A stretch of 64,000 nucleotides of DNA, taken from the NCBI GenBank assembly GCA_963825845.1, contig CAWGVL010000073.1, forward strand, positions 56,778-120,777, read 5' to 3'. The notes under the pieces were generated by a model. It saw only the letters and a list, made by a program, of their open reading frames with translations, was not told the DNA's origin and ran no database searches. Position 1 is the first letter of the stretch. Each line of letters begins with the position of its first letter. A program made the translations under genes and the position numbers. Source of the stretch: DASQDN01 sp963825845 (GTDB lineage: Bacteria; Acidobacteriota; Terriglobia; Bryobacterales; Bryobacteraceae). This document shows, in pieces, positions 26,440 to 35,798 of the stretch.

Positions 26440-26624
26440 TGCCGAAGATGGCCTTATCTCACATGGAGACGGCGATCCTGTTCGCCCTGTTTACCTCCGT
26501 TGTGCTTGGAATCACAACGAAAAAAACCGATGCGGAGCGCATACGGTACGGTATCCAGTGCTTCGGGTATTTTATCGTCGCGTTGTTCGGTATCGGTTGG
26601 CTTATGTACCTCGGTCACGGTTGA
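26439..26624 (+). CDS. Small two-helix membrane protein
   Basis: A 61-aa protein from a GTG that overlaps the previous stop by one base (TAGTG). Helix 1 is ETAILFALFTSVVLGITT; helix 2 is CFGYFIVALFGIGWLMYLG, with a short charged loop (KKTDAERIRYG) between. I do not recognise the family. The coupling to the DUF6677-like gene and the clean two-helix hairpin argue that it is real. Its 3' end overlaps the convergent gene by 10 bases. Confidence 0.6.
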   Translation: MPKMALSHMETAILFALFTSVVLGITTKKTDAERIRYGIQCFGYFIVALFGIGWLMYLGHG

Positions 26625-27517
26625 GGCGGACGTCCACAAGTCCCTGTGCAAACTATTTCTTCCGCCTTACGGGGAGGTCCGAGTTTACCGGAATCGTTGG
26701 GCGAAGCGAATCGAACGATTGTCGTCTCGGTGTAGCCCGCCGGTGTTTCCTTTTTCTCGATCAATTGCTGCTGGGCTAGTGTGAGCTTACCTTGCGAATC
26801 CGGCAGGTACGTTGTCAGTTGCCGTGTACCGCCAGGGTCGATCGTCGCGGTGGTTTGACGCATGATGGCCATCTGTCCTGTTGAAGCAGATTCATATTCC
26901 GCGACATTCTCGACTACCTGACCACCGCTCGATACCGCCTCTCGCGTCTTCTTCGCGAACTCAGTCATTCTGCCGCTCGGATCACGCCGGAATACAGTCA
27001 CGTTTTCAGATGTCTTCGGGCCCGATGTCACGACGGTCTGTTCGTTCTTCTCTACCAGGTCCATCGAGCCGTTCAAAGTTGGTCGCTCGATGGCGGTATT
27101 GCTCTCGACGCGGTTGCCGACGGTCCTCGTTACCTTCGTCGACCGCTCCGCCAGCTGGAAACTGCCATTGATGTCGCCACGAGAAACTGTACTTGAACTG
27201 CGGATCGTGCCGTCGGGTTCTTTGGTCTCTTCGATGCGCACGCGTTCCGGTGGCCCCGGAACTCCGTTGGGATCGTAGCGGCGGATGGTCCGCTCGATGA
27301 CTTTCGTCGGACCCGACTCGCTGACCACTCGTTCTTCCACGGTCTCAACCGGCACAGTACGGCCGTTCACATCTCGCGTGATCTGGGACCGTGAGCCATT
27401 CGATTGCAGGGACCGGACGCCTTCGATGGGGCGGCCATTTACGTCGTATGTACGGGAGGAAATCGCGGATTGCTGCGCCCACGCATAAGAGGCCAGCAGC
27501 CACAGTAGACACTTCAC
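26615..27517 (-). CDS. Secreted repetitive beta-rich hypothetical protein
   Basis: A 300-aa protein with a signal peptide (CLLWLLASYAWAQQ) and a long Thr/Ser/Val/Arg-rich body built from loose repeats of 30-40 residues. These include YDVNGRPIEGV, RDVNGRTVPVE, RRYDPNGVPGPPERV, SRGDINGSFQLAER and FRRDPSGRMTEFAKK, each carrying a DxNG/DPxG turn. This suggests a beta-solenoid or RHS-like surface protein. It ends in CTGTCGRP. No known domain is recognised. Divergent from the amidohydrolase operon with 48 bases between starts. Confidence 0.6.
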   Translation of the reverse strand: MKCLLWLLASYAWAQQSAISSRTYDVNGRPIEGVRSLQSNGSRSQITRDVNGRTVPVETVEERVVSESGPTKVIERTIRRYDPNGVPGPPERVRIEETKEPDGTIRSSSTVSRGDINGSFQLAERSTKVTRTVGNRVESNTAIERPTLNGSMDLVEKNEQTVVTSGPKTSENVTVFRRDPSGRMTEFAKKTREAVSSGGQVVENVAEYESASTGQMAIMRQTTATIDPGGTRQLTTYLPDSQGKLTLAQQQLIEKKETPAGYTETTIVRFASPNDSGKLGPPRKAEEIVCTGTCGRPPQP

Positions 27518-27565
27518 GGGTTCAGACTACCACCATCCGCTCACAGTGTGTTAGAGTCCTCCAAC

Positions 27566-28879
27566 ATGAGCGCCTCGCTGAAAAACAGCGCGTTTGTGGC
27601 AATTCTTTCTGCTATTTCGTGCGCTGCAGAAACCCTAGTTCTCCGGAATTTCACTCTTATTGACGGTACAGGAAAGCCTCCTGTGAGCAATGCTGCGCTT
27701 CTCGTAACTGACGGCCGCATCCAGTATGCAGGCGCGGCGTCGGGAGCAAAGCCTCCGTCGGGCGCAACGACGATGGACTTAAAGGGCAAGTACGTCATGC
27801 CGGGGATCATCAATCTGCACGGTCATGTCGGCAACGTCATTGGCCTTGTCCAAGACCCGAAGAATTTCACACGTGCCAACACAGAACACAATCTGAAGCT
27901 TTATGCCTCGTACGGTGTCACCAGTGTCATCAGCATGGGCAGCGAACAGGATCTTGCGTTCCAGATCCGGTCGGAGCAACGCGCTGGGCGGCCGACTTAC
28001 ACGCGCCTGTATTTGGCGGGCAGAGGATTCACCGGGAAAGGCGGTTATCCGACGTCCGCTCCCGGGATGAAGGGCGTACCGTTCGAAGTCGAGACACCCG
28101 AGCAGGTCAAAAAGGACGTCGCGTGGCTCGCGGACAAGAAGGTCGACTTAGTCAAAATCTGGGTCGACGATCATTTCGGCAAAGAGCGGAAGATCCCGAT
28201 GGATTTGTCGAAAGCCATCATCGACGAGGCGCACAAGCATGGGCTGAGGGTCTCGGCTCATATTTTCTATCTTGAAGACGCGAAGGGCCTGATGGAACGC
28301 GGGCTCGATGCGCTCGCTCACAGCATTCGCGACAAACCGGTCGACGACGCAACCATAGCGCTCATGAAATCGAAAGGCAAGTGGCAGCAGGCCGCTACGC
28401 TGACGCGCGAGATGTCGGCGTTCGCCTACTCCAGTCCCCCCGCGTGGCTGGACGATCCGTTCTTTAAGCGATCGGTGACACCCGATGTCATCGCGACGTT
28501 GAAAACACCCGGGCAGAAGGCGGTCGCTGCCGATCCCCGGTTCCAGACTGCTCTCGATGTAGCGAAAAAGAATCTGAAGCGTATTTTCGATGCCGGAGTA
28601 AAAGTCGGGTTCGGGACCGATACCGGGCCGCCTGCCCGTTTCCCGGGATACTTTGAACACGTCGAGATGCAACTGATGGCGGAGGCGGGATTGACTCCGG
28701 CACAGATCGTGCAGATCGCGACGCGGAACTCGGCCGAGTTTCTCGGAGCGAAAGACTTGGGTACTCTCGAAAACGGGAAGTGGGCTGACCTGATAGTCTT
28801 ATCCAAGAATCCGCTCGATGACATCCGCAACACCCGGTCCATCGAGACTGTGATGATCGCAGGTCGAAAGGTGAACTGA
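27566..28879 (+). CDS. Exported amidohydrolase
   Basis: A 437-aa metal-dependent hydrolase of the imidazolonepropionase/prolidase-like amidohydrolase group. A signal peptide (FVAILSAISCAAE) precedes the opening beta sandwich (LRNFTLIDGTGKPP). The first metal ligands are in NLHGHVG, later His residues in LRVSAHIFYLEDA and LDALAHSI, and the metal Asp in GFGTDTGPP. The end returns to the sandwich (LENGKWADLIVLSKNPLDDI). The ATG at 27566 fits the leader; a GTG six codons earlier is less likely. First gene of a tightly packed six-gene operon. The true substrate is unknown. Confidence 0.87.
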   Translation: MSASLKNSAFVAILSAISCAAETLVLRNFTLIDGTGKPPVSNAALLVTDGRIQYAGAASGAKPPSGATTMDLKGKYVMPGIINLHGHVGNVIGLVQDPKNFTRANTEHNLKLYASYGVTSVISMGSEQDLAFQIRSEQRAGRPTYTRLYLAGRGFTGKGGYPTSAPGMKGVPFEVETPEQVKKDVAWLADKKVDLVKIWVDDHFGKERKIPMDLSKAIIDEAHKHGLRVSAHIFYLEDAKGLMERGLDALAHSIRDKPVDDATIALMKSKGKWQQAATLTREMSAFAYSSPPAWLDDPFFKRSVTPDVIATLKTPGQKAVAADPRFQTALDVAKKNLKRIFDAGVKVGFGTDTGPPARFPGYFEHVEMQLMAEAGLTPAQIVQIATRNSAEFLGAKDLGTLENGKWADLIVLSKNPLDDIRNTRSIETVMIAGRKVN

Positions 28880-28881
28880 AG

Positions 28882-29790
28882 ATGAAAGCAGCATTCGTCG
28901 CATGCACCGTTGCCGCGTCGCTTTGCTTCTGGGCCGCGGCGCAGCAGCCCAAAGAAACTCCGAGTTGGGCGCCCAAGTATGAGCCGGCGAAGTATCCGCC
29001 CGGACATAAACCGCACACGAAACTCGCGGAACTGCTCGCAAAGAACAAGGGGAAAGCGAACTGGAGCGAGATGATCGTAAACGACGATTATCTACAAGCC
29101 GAGTACATCCAGGCGGCGCCGGGCACCAAGGTAGGAAAGCGCTTCCATCCGGACACTCGCGCATGGTGGGTCGTAATGGACGGGCAGATTCGCTTCGACA
29201 TCGAGGGGCAGGATTCCTTTACGGCTACCAAAGGGTCGATGGTACAGGTTCCCGCACAGACGATCTTCTCTTTCGAATCCATAGGCGATAAGCCGTCGTT
29301 GCGATTTGAGGTGAACATCGCGAAAGCGAAGACATTATATCCGCAGGAAGTGAAACCGCCGGAGTTGCCGGGCGCGTCATTTATTCCCGTTGTCCTGAAC
29401 CGCAAGCCATTCCCGTACGGCCACGAAAACAAGCCCCACATTAACCTTTACGAATTGGAGAAGAACCCGAGCTACAAGGGCAGCCGCTTCGTTCACGACG
29501 ACAGGGCTGTTTCGAACATCATTTATGGATACGAGAAGAACCTGCCGAAACTCAACGAGAAGGATCGCGGGCATTATCATCCCGAGTGCGCTGAATTCTG
29601 GCTCATCATGCAGGGACAGATACGGTACCCGATCGAGAAGGTTGGGGTCGTGATAGCGAGCGAAGGCGACGTTGTATACGTGCCGCCGTTCACGTTCCAT
29701 GCGCCCCGGTTCCATGGCGATGGCCCGAGTACGCGTTTGGCGATGAACGGCTTCCCGGATATTGCGCACTTACGCGATGCCCCCCACTAA
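28882..29790 (+). CDS. Exported bicupin protein
   Basis: A 302-aa protein with a signal peptide (AFVACTVAASLCFWAAAQ) and two cupin domains. Domain 1 has GKRFHPDTRAWWVVMDGQIRF and VQVPAQTIFSFES. Domain 2 has GHYHPECAEFWLIMQGQIRY and VVYVPPFTFHAPRFHG, with the HxH...E...H metal set complete in domain 2; domain 1 has fewer ligands (one His, no Glu in the usual place). Architecture resembles gentisate or homogentisate-type ring dioxygenases, but it is exported. Starts 2 bases after the amidohydrolase stop. Confidence 0.8.
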   Translation: MKAAFVACTVAASLCFWAAAQQPKETPSWAPKYEPAKYPPGHKPHTKLAELLAKNKGKANWSEMIVNDDYLQAEYIQAAPGTKVGKRFHPDTRAWWVVMDGQIRFDIEGQDSFTATKGSMVQVPAQTIFSFESIGDKPSLRFEVNIAKAKTLYPQEVKPPELPGASFIPVVLNRKPFPYGHENKPHINLYELEKNPSYKGSRFVHDDRAVSNIIYGYEKNLPKLNEKDRGHYHPECAEFWLIMQGQIRYPIEKVGVVIASEGDVVYVPPFTFHAPRFHGDGPSTRLAMNGFPDIAHLRDAPH

Positions 29791-29791
29791 T

Positions 29792-31100
29792 ATGTCAGCA
29801 ACCGCGCGTCAGGCCGGACCCATCGACGTAAAGGGTGTCAGGCCGACGCGCGTCCGCCACACGGTCCTGTGGCTGACCGTACTTGCGTACATGGTCACCT
29901 ACATGGATCGCGCGGTCATCGTCTTCTGCGATGCCGGTCGATCCAGAAGGAATTCGGATTCAGCATCATCACCGCAGGCTGGATCCTTATGTCCTTTCGC
30001 ATCGGCTATGCGCTGTTTCAACTCCCAGGTGGCTGGCTCGGAGATCGGATTGGACCACGTCGAGCGCTGACCCTCATTGTGATGCTGGTGGAGTTTCTTC
30101 ACCTCCGCGACAGCCTTGTGTTGGAATGCCGCCTCGATGATCGTAGTCCGGTTTCTGTTCGGTGTTGGCGAAGCGGGCGCGTTCCCCATCGCGACGCGAT
30201 CGCTTTCGAGATGGATGCTTCCGTCCGAGCGCGGTTATGCGCAGGGCGTCACGCATGCCGGATCCAGACTCGGGGCTGCGTTCACGCCACCCATCGTAGT
30301 GTGGCTGATGACGCAGTACACGTGGCGCGCTCCGTTTTTTGTCTTCGGCTGCGTCGGCATTTTGTGGGCAGTTGTCTGGTATTGGTATTACCGCGATACT
30401 CCCAGCGAGCACGCGGAGCGTCAACCAGGCGGAACTGCAGTTGATTCACTCGCACATAGGAGAGCGATCGCGAACCTCGACAACGATTCCCTGGAAAGCC
30501 ATCTTTTCTTCGCGGACTCTGTGGCTGATGAGCGTAATGTATTTCTGCTACTCCTATTGCCTGGCGACTTACCTCGAATGGTTTCCGACGTACCTCGTTA
30601 AACACCGCGGGTACAGCCTGAAGGAGATGGGATTCTACGCAAGTCTCCCTCTGTTGGCCGGGACTGTCGGAGATCTGGCAGGCGGGTGGATCTCCGACGA
30701 ATGGTTTAAGCGCACGGAGAATGTTGTGATGGCTCGGCGAGTGATCGGCATGGGAGGATTTTTATTAGCCGCGTCCGCCATCATTCCCGCTACCTTGACC
30801 GACGACCCGTTCACTTGCGTTCTCTATACGTGTCTGGCGGTATTCGGGCTCGAGTTGACCGTGGGCGTCTCGTGGGCCCTGGCTCTGGACATCGGCGGCG
30901 ATTACGCAGGGTCGGTATCGGCGTTGATGAATAGTTTTGGTAACATAGGCGCAGTTATATCTCTGCCTGTATTGGCGCATCTACAGGTCTGGTTCGGCTG
31001 GAATCCGCCGTTCTTCATAGCTAGCGCCTTGTGCTTGATCGGGGCAGTGTTGTATGCGCGTATTGATGCTAGCCGCCATATTTTCCGTGAGTCTGTATGA
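29792..31100 (+). CDS. MFS transporter, anion:cation symporter type (frameshifted)
   Basis: A 12-helix major facilitator of the ACS (sugar acid/aromatic acid uptake) group. Visible blocks are LTVLAYMVTYMDRAVI (helix 1), FQLPGGWLGDRIGPRRAL (the loop 2-3 motif GDRxGxRR), FLFGVGEAGAFPIATR (helix 4) and AGGWISDEWFKR (loop 8-9 motif). Frame changes near 29935, 30090 and 30420 break it, each repairable by one base; for example the frame near 30090 continues WSFFTSATALCWNAASMIV. ATG at 29792 follows the cupin stop by one base; ATG at 29777 is an alternative. Ends overlapping the next gene (ATGA). Confidence 0.88.
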
Positions 31101-31939
31101 CAATTAATCCAAATAAATGCGTTGCGTGCGGAAACTGCACTTATGTTTGTCCGATGGGCGCGATCTATATAGATCCGAAGATCAGGCGTGCCACTATCAA
31201 CCGCGACGAATGCGTTGAGTGCTATGCCTGCTACAACGGGCTCAGTCAGGAGCATCTGAATCCAACTATGGTGAGAACCATGCGGAAGATGTTTCAGATG
31301 ATGCGCCTCCGCTTCGACCCCGAGCCGGATGTTTGCCCGACCGCCGCCTTCGAGCCAGATGAACTCAGTTGGCCGCGCGTTGTCCGCCGCGCGTTTTCCG
31401 ATCCTCGCGTACCTCACGAGTCCACCGGCGTGGAAGGTCGCGGCACCGAAGAAGTGAAGACCAACGACGTGTCCGGCCGCGTGCAGGTGGGAGAGGTCGG
31501 GTTCACGATCGAGTTTGGCCGTCCCGGCGTAGGAGTGTGGTTCAAAGATATTCAGACGGCGTGTCACGCACTTGCGGCTGCCGGTGTTCACTTTGAGAAA
31601 AAGAATCCCATCACATCCTTGATGACCGATGTGGCGACCGGCACGTTGCGGGAAGACATCATGGGCGAGAAGGTCATGTCCGCCATCGTCGAGATAAAGG
31701 TTCCGGTGGAGCGGACGGAAGAGATCATCCGGCTCGTCTGGGATATCGAGAAGAAAGTCACTACTGTCGTGACGCTCGGTGTGGGGACACGCTGCGATGA
31801 GACTGGCGACGAAACGGTGGTCGCCCCAATCCTCGAGAGACTGGGGTACCACCTGGAGCGAGCAAAGACGAATGTTGGTCTCGGCCGCGCGCTGACCGTC
31901 CCTGAGGGCGACCGCCAGACTGTAGGAGCTTCCCGATGA
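31097..31939 (+). CDS. Ferredoxin-like 4Fe-4S protein with split second cluster motif and unknown C-terminal domain
   Basis: A 280-aa cytoplasmic protein. The first cluster motif is a canonical CVACGNCTYVCP at residues 9-20. The second begins CVECYAC near residue 40 but lacks a nearby fourth Cys; the next CP pair (DVCPTAAF) appears about 35 residues later, so the second site is interrupted by an insert. Residues 110-270 form an alpha/beta domain (VGFTIEFGRPGVGVWF, AIVEIKVPVERTEEIIRL) that resembles ACT/NIL-type regulatory folds, but I do not recognise it. Coupled to its neighbours on both sides by ATGA overlaps. Likely an electron carrier or sensor. Confidence 0.75.
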   Translation: MTINPNKCVACGNCTYVCPMGAIYIDPKIRRATINRDECVECYACYNGLSQEHLNPTMVRTMRKMFQMMRLRFDPEPDVCPTAAFEPDELSWPRVVRRAFSDPRVPHESTGVEGRGTEEVKTNDVSGRVQVGEVGFTIEFGRPGVGVWFKDIQTACHALAAAGVHFEKKNPITSLMTDVATGTLREDIMGEKVMSAIVEIKVPVERTEEIIRLVWDIEKKVTTVVTLGVGTRCDETGDETVVAPILERLGYHLERAKTNVGLGRALTVPEGDRQTVGASR

Positions 31940-32612
31940 CCAATACACTTCACCGGTTTGGACCGGCCGCTTCTTTCGGGACGACTACATCATCTTTGCG
32001 ATTGCCAGCAAGGGCAAGAATGACCAGGGCGCCCTGGAGAAGCTGCGCGAGTTCCTGCGAATCGCGGCCACGTTTGGGCCTGTGAATCTTGGCGATGCAC
32101 GAAATGGCGGAGCATTGCGCCCGTGCAAGAACATGCACCCGACATCCCATTGGGGGCGCGACATGACGCCTGATTTCGAGGCTGTTATTAACGGTTTGAC
32201 TCATGTAACGACAGTGGCCGCCGTCTTCGACGATCGAGTAAAGGCTGAAGACTTCCTCAAGGCCGTGAGGGAAAAGGATTTCGGTCTCAGCATCAACATC
32301 TCAACGTCTGTTGATGGGGCGGATCAGTGCTGCCACGCGGCAGGGATCCCGCGCCACAGCGTGGGCTACTCCCTTGGATTTGAGGGAAAGACCGAGCATC
32401 TCCCAAATACACAGGTAATGATGCTTTCCACGATGTGCGGTCACGGGATGATCGCGCACTCGATGGCCAAGAAGATGATCGATTGGGTGAAGGAAGGCCG
32501 CCGGACGCCGGACGAAGCGGTAACGTATCTGGCGCGTTTCTGTTCATGCGGTGTGTTTAATCCGTCGCGCGCGAAGCGCATTTTGGAGGAGGCTCGTGTC
32601 GGCACTAAGTAG
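31936..32612 (+). CDS. Cys-rich conserved protein of unknown family (frameshifted near start)
   Basis: About 225 aa after bridging one indel near 31962 (MTNTLHR then TGRFFRDDYIIFAIASKG). It has no signal peptide. Possible metal or cluster ligands are in LRPCKNMHP, DQCCHAAG, STMCGHGMIAH and the C-terminal FCSCGVFNPSRAKRIL. The alpha/beta pattern (YIIFAIASKG at the start, SINISTSVDG mid-protein) suggests a small redox or cofactor-binding fold. No known domain fits. Its overlaps with the ferredoxin-like gene (ATGA) and with the SnoaL-like gene (17 bases) make joint function very likely. It may form a complex with the preceding ferredoxin-like protein. Confidence 0.7.
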
Positions 32613-33018
32613 CGTTGTCTTGCAAAAGGATTTCGTTAAAGGCATCTACGACGCTTTCGCTCGTGGAGATGCCGCTGCAGTGCTGGCGTGTTTCGATCAG
32701 GAAATTCTCTGGGCGTACCCCGACAACGTTTTCTATGCGGAGGGGAGTCCGTTCAAAGGGCCGAACGAGGTATTCAATCGGGTGTTTCTGCGCCTGGCGA
32801 CCGAATGGGAAGACTTCAAAATCGAACCCGTCGAGTTCATCGCAGAAGGCGATCGTGTCGTTGTGCTGGCTCGGGAGACCGGCACGTTTCGAGAGACCGG
32901 CGGGATGCTCGACGTGGAAACCGCCCACGTTTGGACGATCCGCGAGGGTCGAGTCATCGAGTTTTTCGCGTACACCGATACACTGGCATACAGCCGGGCG
33001 GCTGGTCTGGTACAGTAG
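32596..33018 (+). CDS. SnoaL-like / NTF2-superfamily protein
   Basis: A 140-aa cone-shaped-barrel protein. Markers are FVKGIYDAFARGDAAAVLACF (helix and turn of SnoaL-like folds), ILWAYPDN, then VAVL-type strands VVVLARETGTF and HVWTIREGRVIEFFAYTD. Members are small isomerases, hydratases or ligand-binding domains. The GTG at 32596 is chosen because GGAGGA lies 5 bases upstream, inside the previous gene, giving a 17-base overlap. Last gene of the operon. The substrate is probably the compound handled by the operon (inference). Confidence 0.8.
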   Translation: MSALSSVVLQKDFVKGIYDAFARGDAAAVLACFDQEILWAYPDNVFYAEGSPFKGPNEVFNRVFLRLATEWEDFKIEPVEFIAEGDRVVVLARETGTFRETGGMLDVETAHVWTIREGRVIEFFAYTDTLAYSRAAGLVQ

Positions 33019-33031
33019 GTCGCGAAGAGCT

Positions 33032-33877
33032 TTAGAATCGAACTTTATCCGGGAAGAATTCGCGGATCAGGTCCTCGTAATAAGGTCGCAGTTTCGCGAC
33101 GCTCACCTTATCGTCGCCCTTTGAGTAAAGATCGTACGGGTTGAACTTCTTTACCCATTCGAGCAACTCTCGATCCTTGTCATTTAACAAGTAATCGTAC
33201 GCGCCTTCCCGATGGATCGGATAGCAGGAATGGTAGCGGATCATGTACAAGGCCTCTTCCGGCAAATAGTCCTTGCAAACCATGTACATGTACTCGTCGT
33301 GGCCCCAGGAAAGGTCGACGTTTTCCAGGCCGCAGCCCTCCTCATAAACGCCGAGCTTCGTCTGCAATCCGGCGATCTGCGAGTCGGGGTTGTCGCGGAA
33401 GAACTCGTGATAGACGATCTTGTCCGACCACGCGCAGCCGACCGGGAACGTGTCGCCGACCACTGCCCACTGCGGCTCACCATCTAGGCAGAGAACTTTG
33501 CCAAGGTCGTGGACTAGACCGACCAGCTGAAACCAGCGCGGGTGGCCGTCACGCCGGATCGCTTCCGCAGTTTGCAGGTTATGTTCGATTTGCGAGAGGT
33601 CCGTATCGGGATCACTGTCGTCCACCAGCGTATTCAGGAAGTCCATCGCCTCCCAGATTCCCATCTGGCGACGGTCCAGCGTACCGTATTCGCGGCGTTT
33701 CGCGAGAGCGAAGTCCCGGGTTTGATTAGTGTGGTTCAGGCGATAGAACTCGCGCACTACCGGAGGCGCGTTGTCGTACACACGGTACGCTTCCTTTTCC
33801 TTGCCGGGAGCATACCTTTCGCCTACGAAATCATCCCAATCACTCAACGCTGGAAGTGGACCACTCATAAAAGTCAT
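33032..33877 (-). CDS. myo-Inositol oxygenase
   Basis: About 281 aa, the length of animal and plant MIOX, a di-iron HD-fold enzyme that oxidises myo-inositol to D-glucuronate. Iron ligands sit in HNLQTAEAIR, LVGLVHDLGK (HD), SWGHDEYMY and RYHSCYPIH; the C-terminal half has NPYDLYSK with the conserved Lys. GGCGG lies just before the ATG at 33877; an ATG three codons further (33868) is also possible. MIOX is mostly eukaryotic, with scattered bacterial members. It lies alone on the minus strand, 13 bases from the end of the upstream operon and divergent from the next. No other inositol genes are nearby. Confidence 0.93.
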   Translation of the reverse strand: MTFMSGPLPALSDWDDFVGERYAPGKEKEAYRVYDNAPPVVREFYRLNHTNQTRDFALAKRREYGTLDRRQMGIWEAMDFLNTLVDDSDPDTDLSQIEHNLQTAEAIRRDGHPRWFQLVGLVHDLGKVLCLDGEPQWAVVGDTFPVGCAWSDKIVYHEFFRDNPDSQIAGLQTKLGVYEEGCGLENVDLSWGHDEYMYMVCKDYLPEEALYMIRYHSCYPIHREGAYDYLLNDKDRELLEWVKKFNPYDLYSKGDDKVSVAKLRPYYEDLIREFFPDKVRF

Positions 33878-33951
33878 CTTACCGCCGATTTGTAACCTGG
33901 AGTTAACAGAGCGGATCAAGGTGTAATTTCCGCCTAAACTAGTGAGCAGCC

Positions 33952-35798
33952 GTGTCCCTACTTAGTCCTCGTGTGCGAGTCGGAGTCGTTGCGGTGTGTC
34001 TGGTGGCGGCCGTTTGGGTTTGTTTCGCAATTTGGCGGGCATCCCGAGCGGTCGCAGTTGCGGAGCGGGATGTCGTGGCGGCGGGCCGTTTTCCATTTAC
34101 CTTGAAGGACTTGCATCCGGTCGCGAGCGGAGTGGAGCAGATCAGTGCTCCGGCCCAGTTCCACACCGGCGTCGTGTTCAAAAACCGGCTGTACGCCGCA
34201 GGCCCGGCCGGATTATTTACCGAAGGCGCGGAATACCGCGTAGGCGCACTGCTTGCCTCCTGCGCCCCTTACCGGTATCTCTGCGGCGGTTACATCGCTC
34301 GCCGCCGAACCTGAGTTGTGGATCGGGACAGCGGGCGAGGGGATGCTCGCTTTCGACGGCAGCCGGCTCCGCCATCTCCGGCCCGCGGATGCGAAATGCA
34401 GGAAGGTGACCACGGTTCTCGGATTGTCCGTCGGACGAGTCCTCTTCGGTACCGAGCAAGCAGGGTTGCTCGTATTCGACGGGACGAATCTCACGGAATT
34501 CCATTCCAGTTTGCGGGACATACACGTGACCGCGCTTGCTGGAAACGAGACAGATCTGTGGATCGGAACCCTGAATCGAGGACTGCTTCACTGGCGGGGC
34601 GGGCAGGCTAAACCAATAGAGGGTTTGCCGGACAAGCAAGTGCTCTCGTTGGCGATAGGTCCGGATGGGGCGGCGTATGCGGGCACCGCTCTCGGCGTCG
34701 CGGTCGTGCGAAACGAAGCCATCGAACGCGTCCTTGGAGAGGGCGTGTTTGCCCGAACTCTACAAATTGAGGGGCAGCGGCTGTACGCGGGAACGCTCGA
34801 TCCGGGACTCTATGAGATTCCGCTGGGCGGCGGTCGACCACACTTCCTGGAAACGTCCGCGGCAGTTCGTGGACTTTTCGCCGGCGAGGGCCGGCTGTTT
34901 GCCGCGGCGGATCAGGGTATCTTCGAGGCGCGGCAGTGGTCTCCCGTGTTGCGACCGGCAAACGCAGTGCTGGCCGACAGAAATATTGCGGCTCTGTCGA
35001 TGGATCATGATGGGCAGCTTTGGGTCGGCTACTTCGATCGGGGCCTTGACATCGTCGATGCCGCTCTTACACGGGCACGGCATCTGGAGGATCAACACCT
35101 GTTCTGCGTCAATCGAATCGTGCACGGACCTACAACCGCGGTTGCGACCGCCAACGGGCTGGTGTTGTTTGACGCTTCGGGGCAGAAGAAACAGGTGCTT
35201 GGCAAGGATCAGGGTTTGATCGCGAACCATGTCACGGATGTCAGTTTTCAGCGGTGAGGACATGGTTGCGGCGACGCCGGCCGGTCTGTCCTTTATCGCC
35301 CGAGATGGAATACGAAGTCTGTACGCCTTTCATGGCCTTGTCAATAATCACGCGTATGCTCTTGGGATGGTGAATGACCGGCTGATGGCGGGAACTCTCG
35401 GCGGCCTATCGGTTCTGGAGAGCGGGGTTGTCAAGGTCAGCTACACGACGTCGAACTCGCCTTTGAGACACAACTGGGTGACAGCGATCGCTCGCTCCGG
35501 TTCCGATGCTTTTGTCGGGACATACGGGGCAGGGGTGATTCAACTCTCGGAAGATGGCACGTGGCGCAGCTTTCCCGACGCGGGTTCACCGGTCGAAATC
35601 AATCCCGGCGCCATGATAGCGACGCAGGATAAAGTCTATGCGGGAACGCTCGGTAGAGGGCTCCTGATGTACGATCGTCATGATGGCCGCTGGCATACGA
35701 TCACACAAGGTTTGCCTTCCCTCAATGTAACGGCGCTTCATATCGCGAACGGCCGGGTGTTCGCGGGTACCGACAACGGATTGGTCCGGCTCCCATGA
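33952..35798 (+). CDS. Membrane-anchored beta-propeller protein, two-component-regulator-propeller-like (frameshifted)
   Basis: About 615 aa when two frame changes (near 34252 and 35242) are bridged. A membrane anchor (VGVVAVCLVAAVWVCFAIW) is followed by a long run of propeller blades with the repeat pattern 'LWIGT...GLL.F.G' (ELWIGTAGEGMLAFDG, DLWIGTLNRGLLHWRG, QLWVGYFDRGLDIVD, AFVGTYGAGVIQLSE). These match the Reg_prop/ligand-binding sensor blades of hybrid kinases, but no kinase domain follows. GTG at 33952 is the best start. Its stop overlaps the VIT-VWA start (ATGA). First gene of a six-gene operon. Likely an extracytoplasmic sensor or scaffold. Confidence 0.8.

Noticed and set aside
33032..33877. 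Eukaryotic contamination because of MIOX
   Set aside because: No intron-like gap, bacterial genes directly on both sides, and compact bacterial-style spacing.
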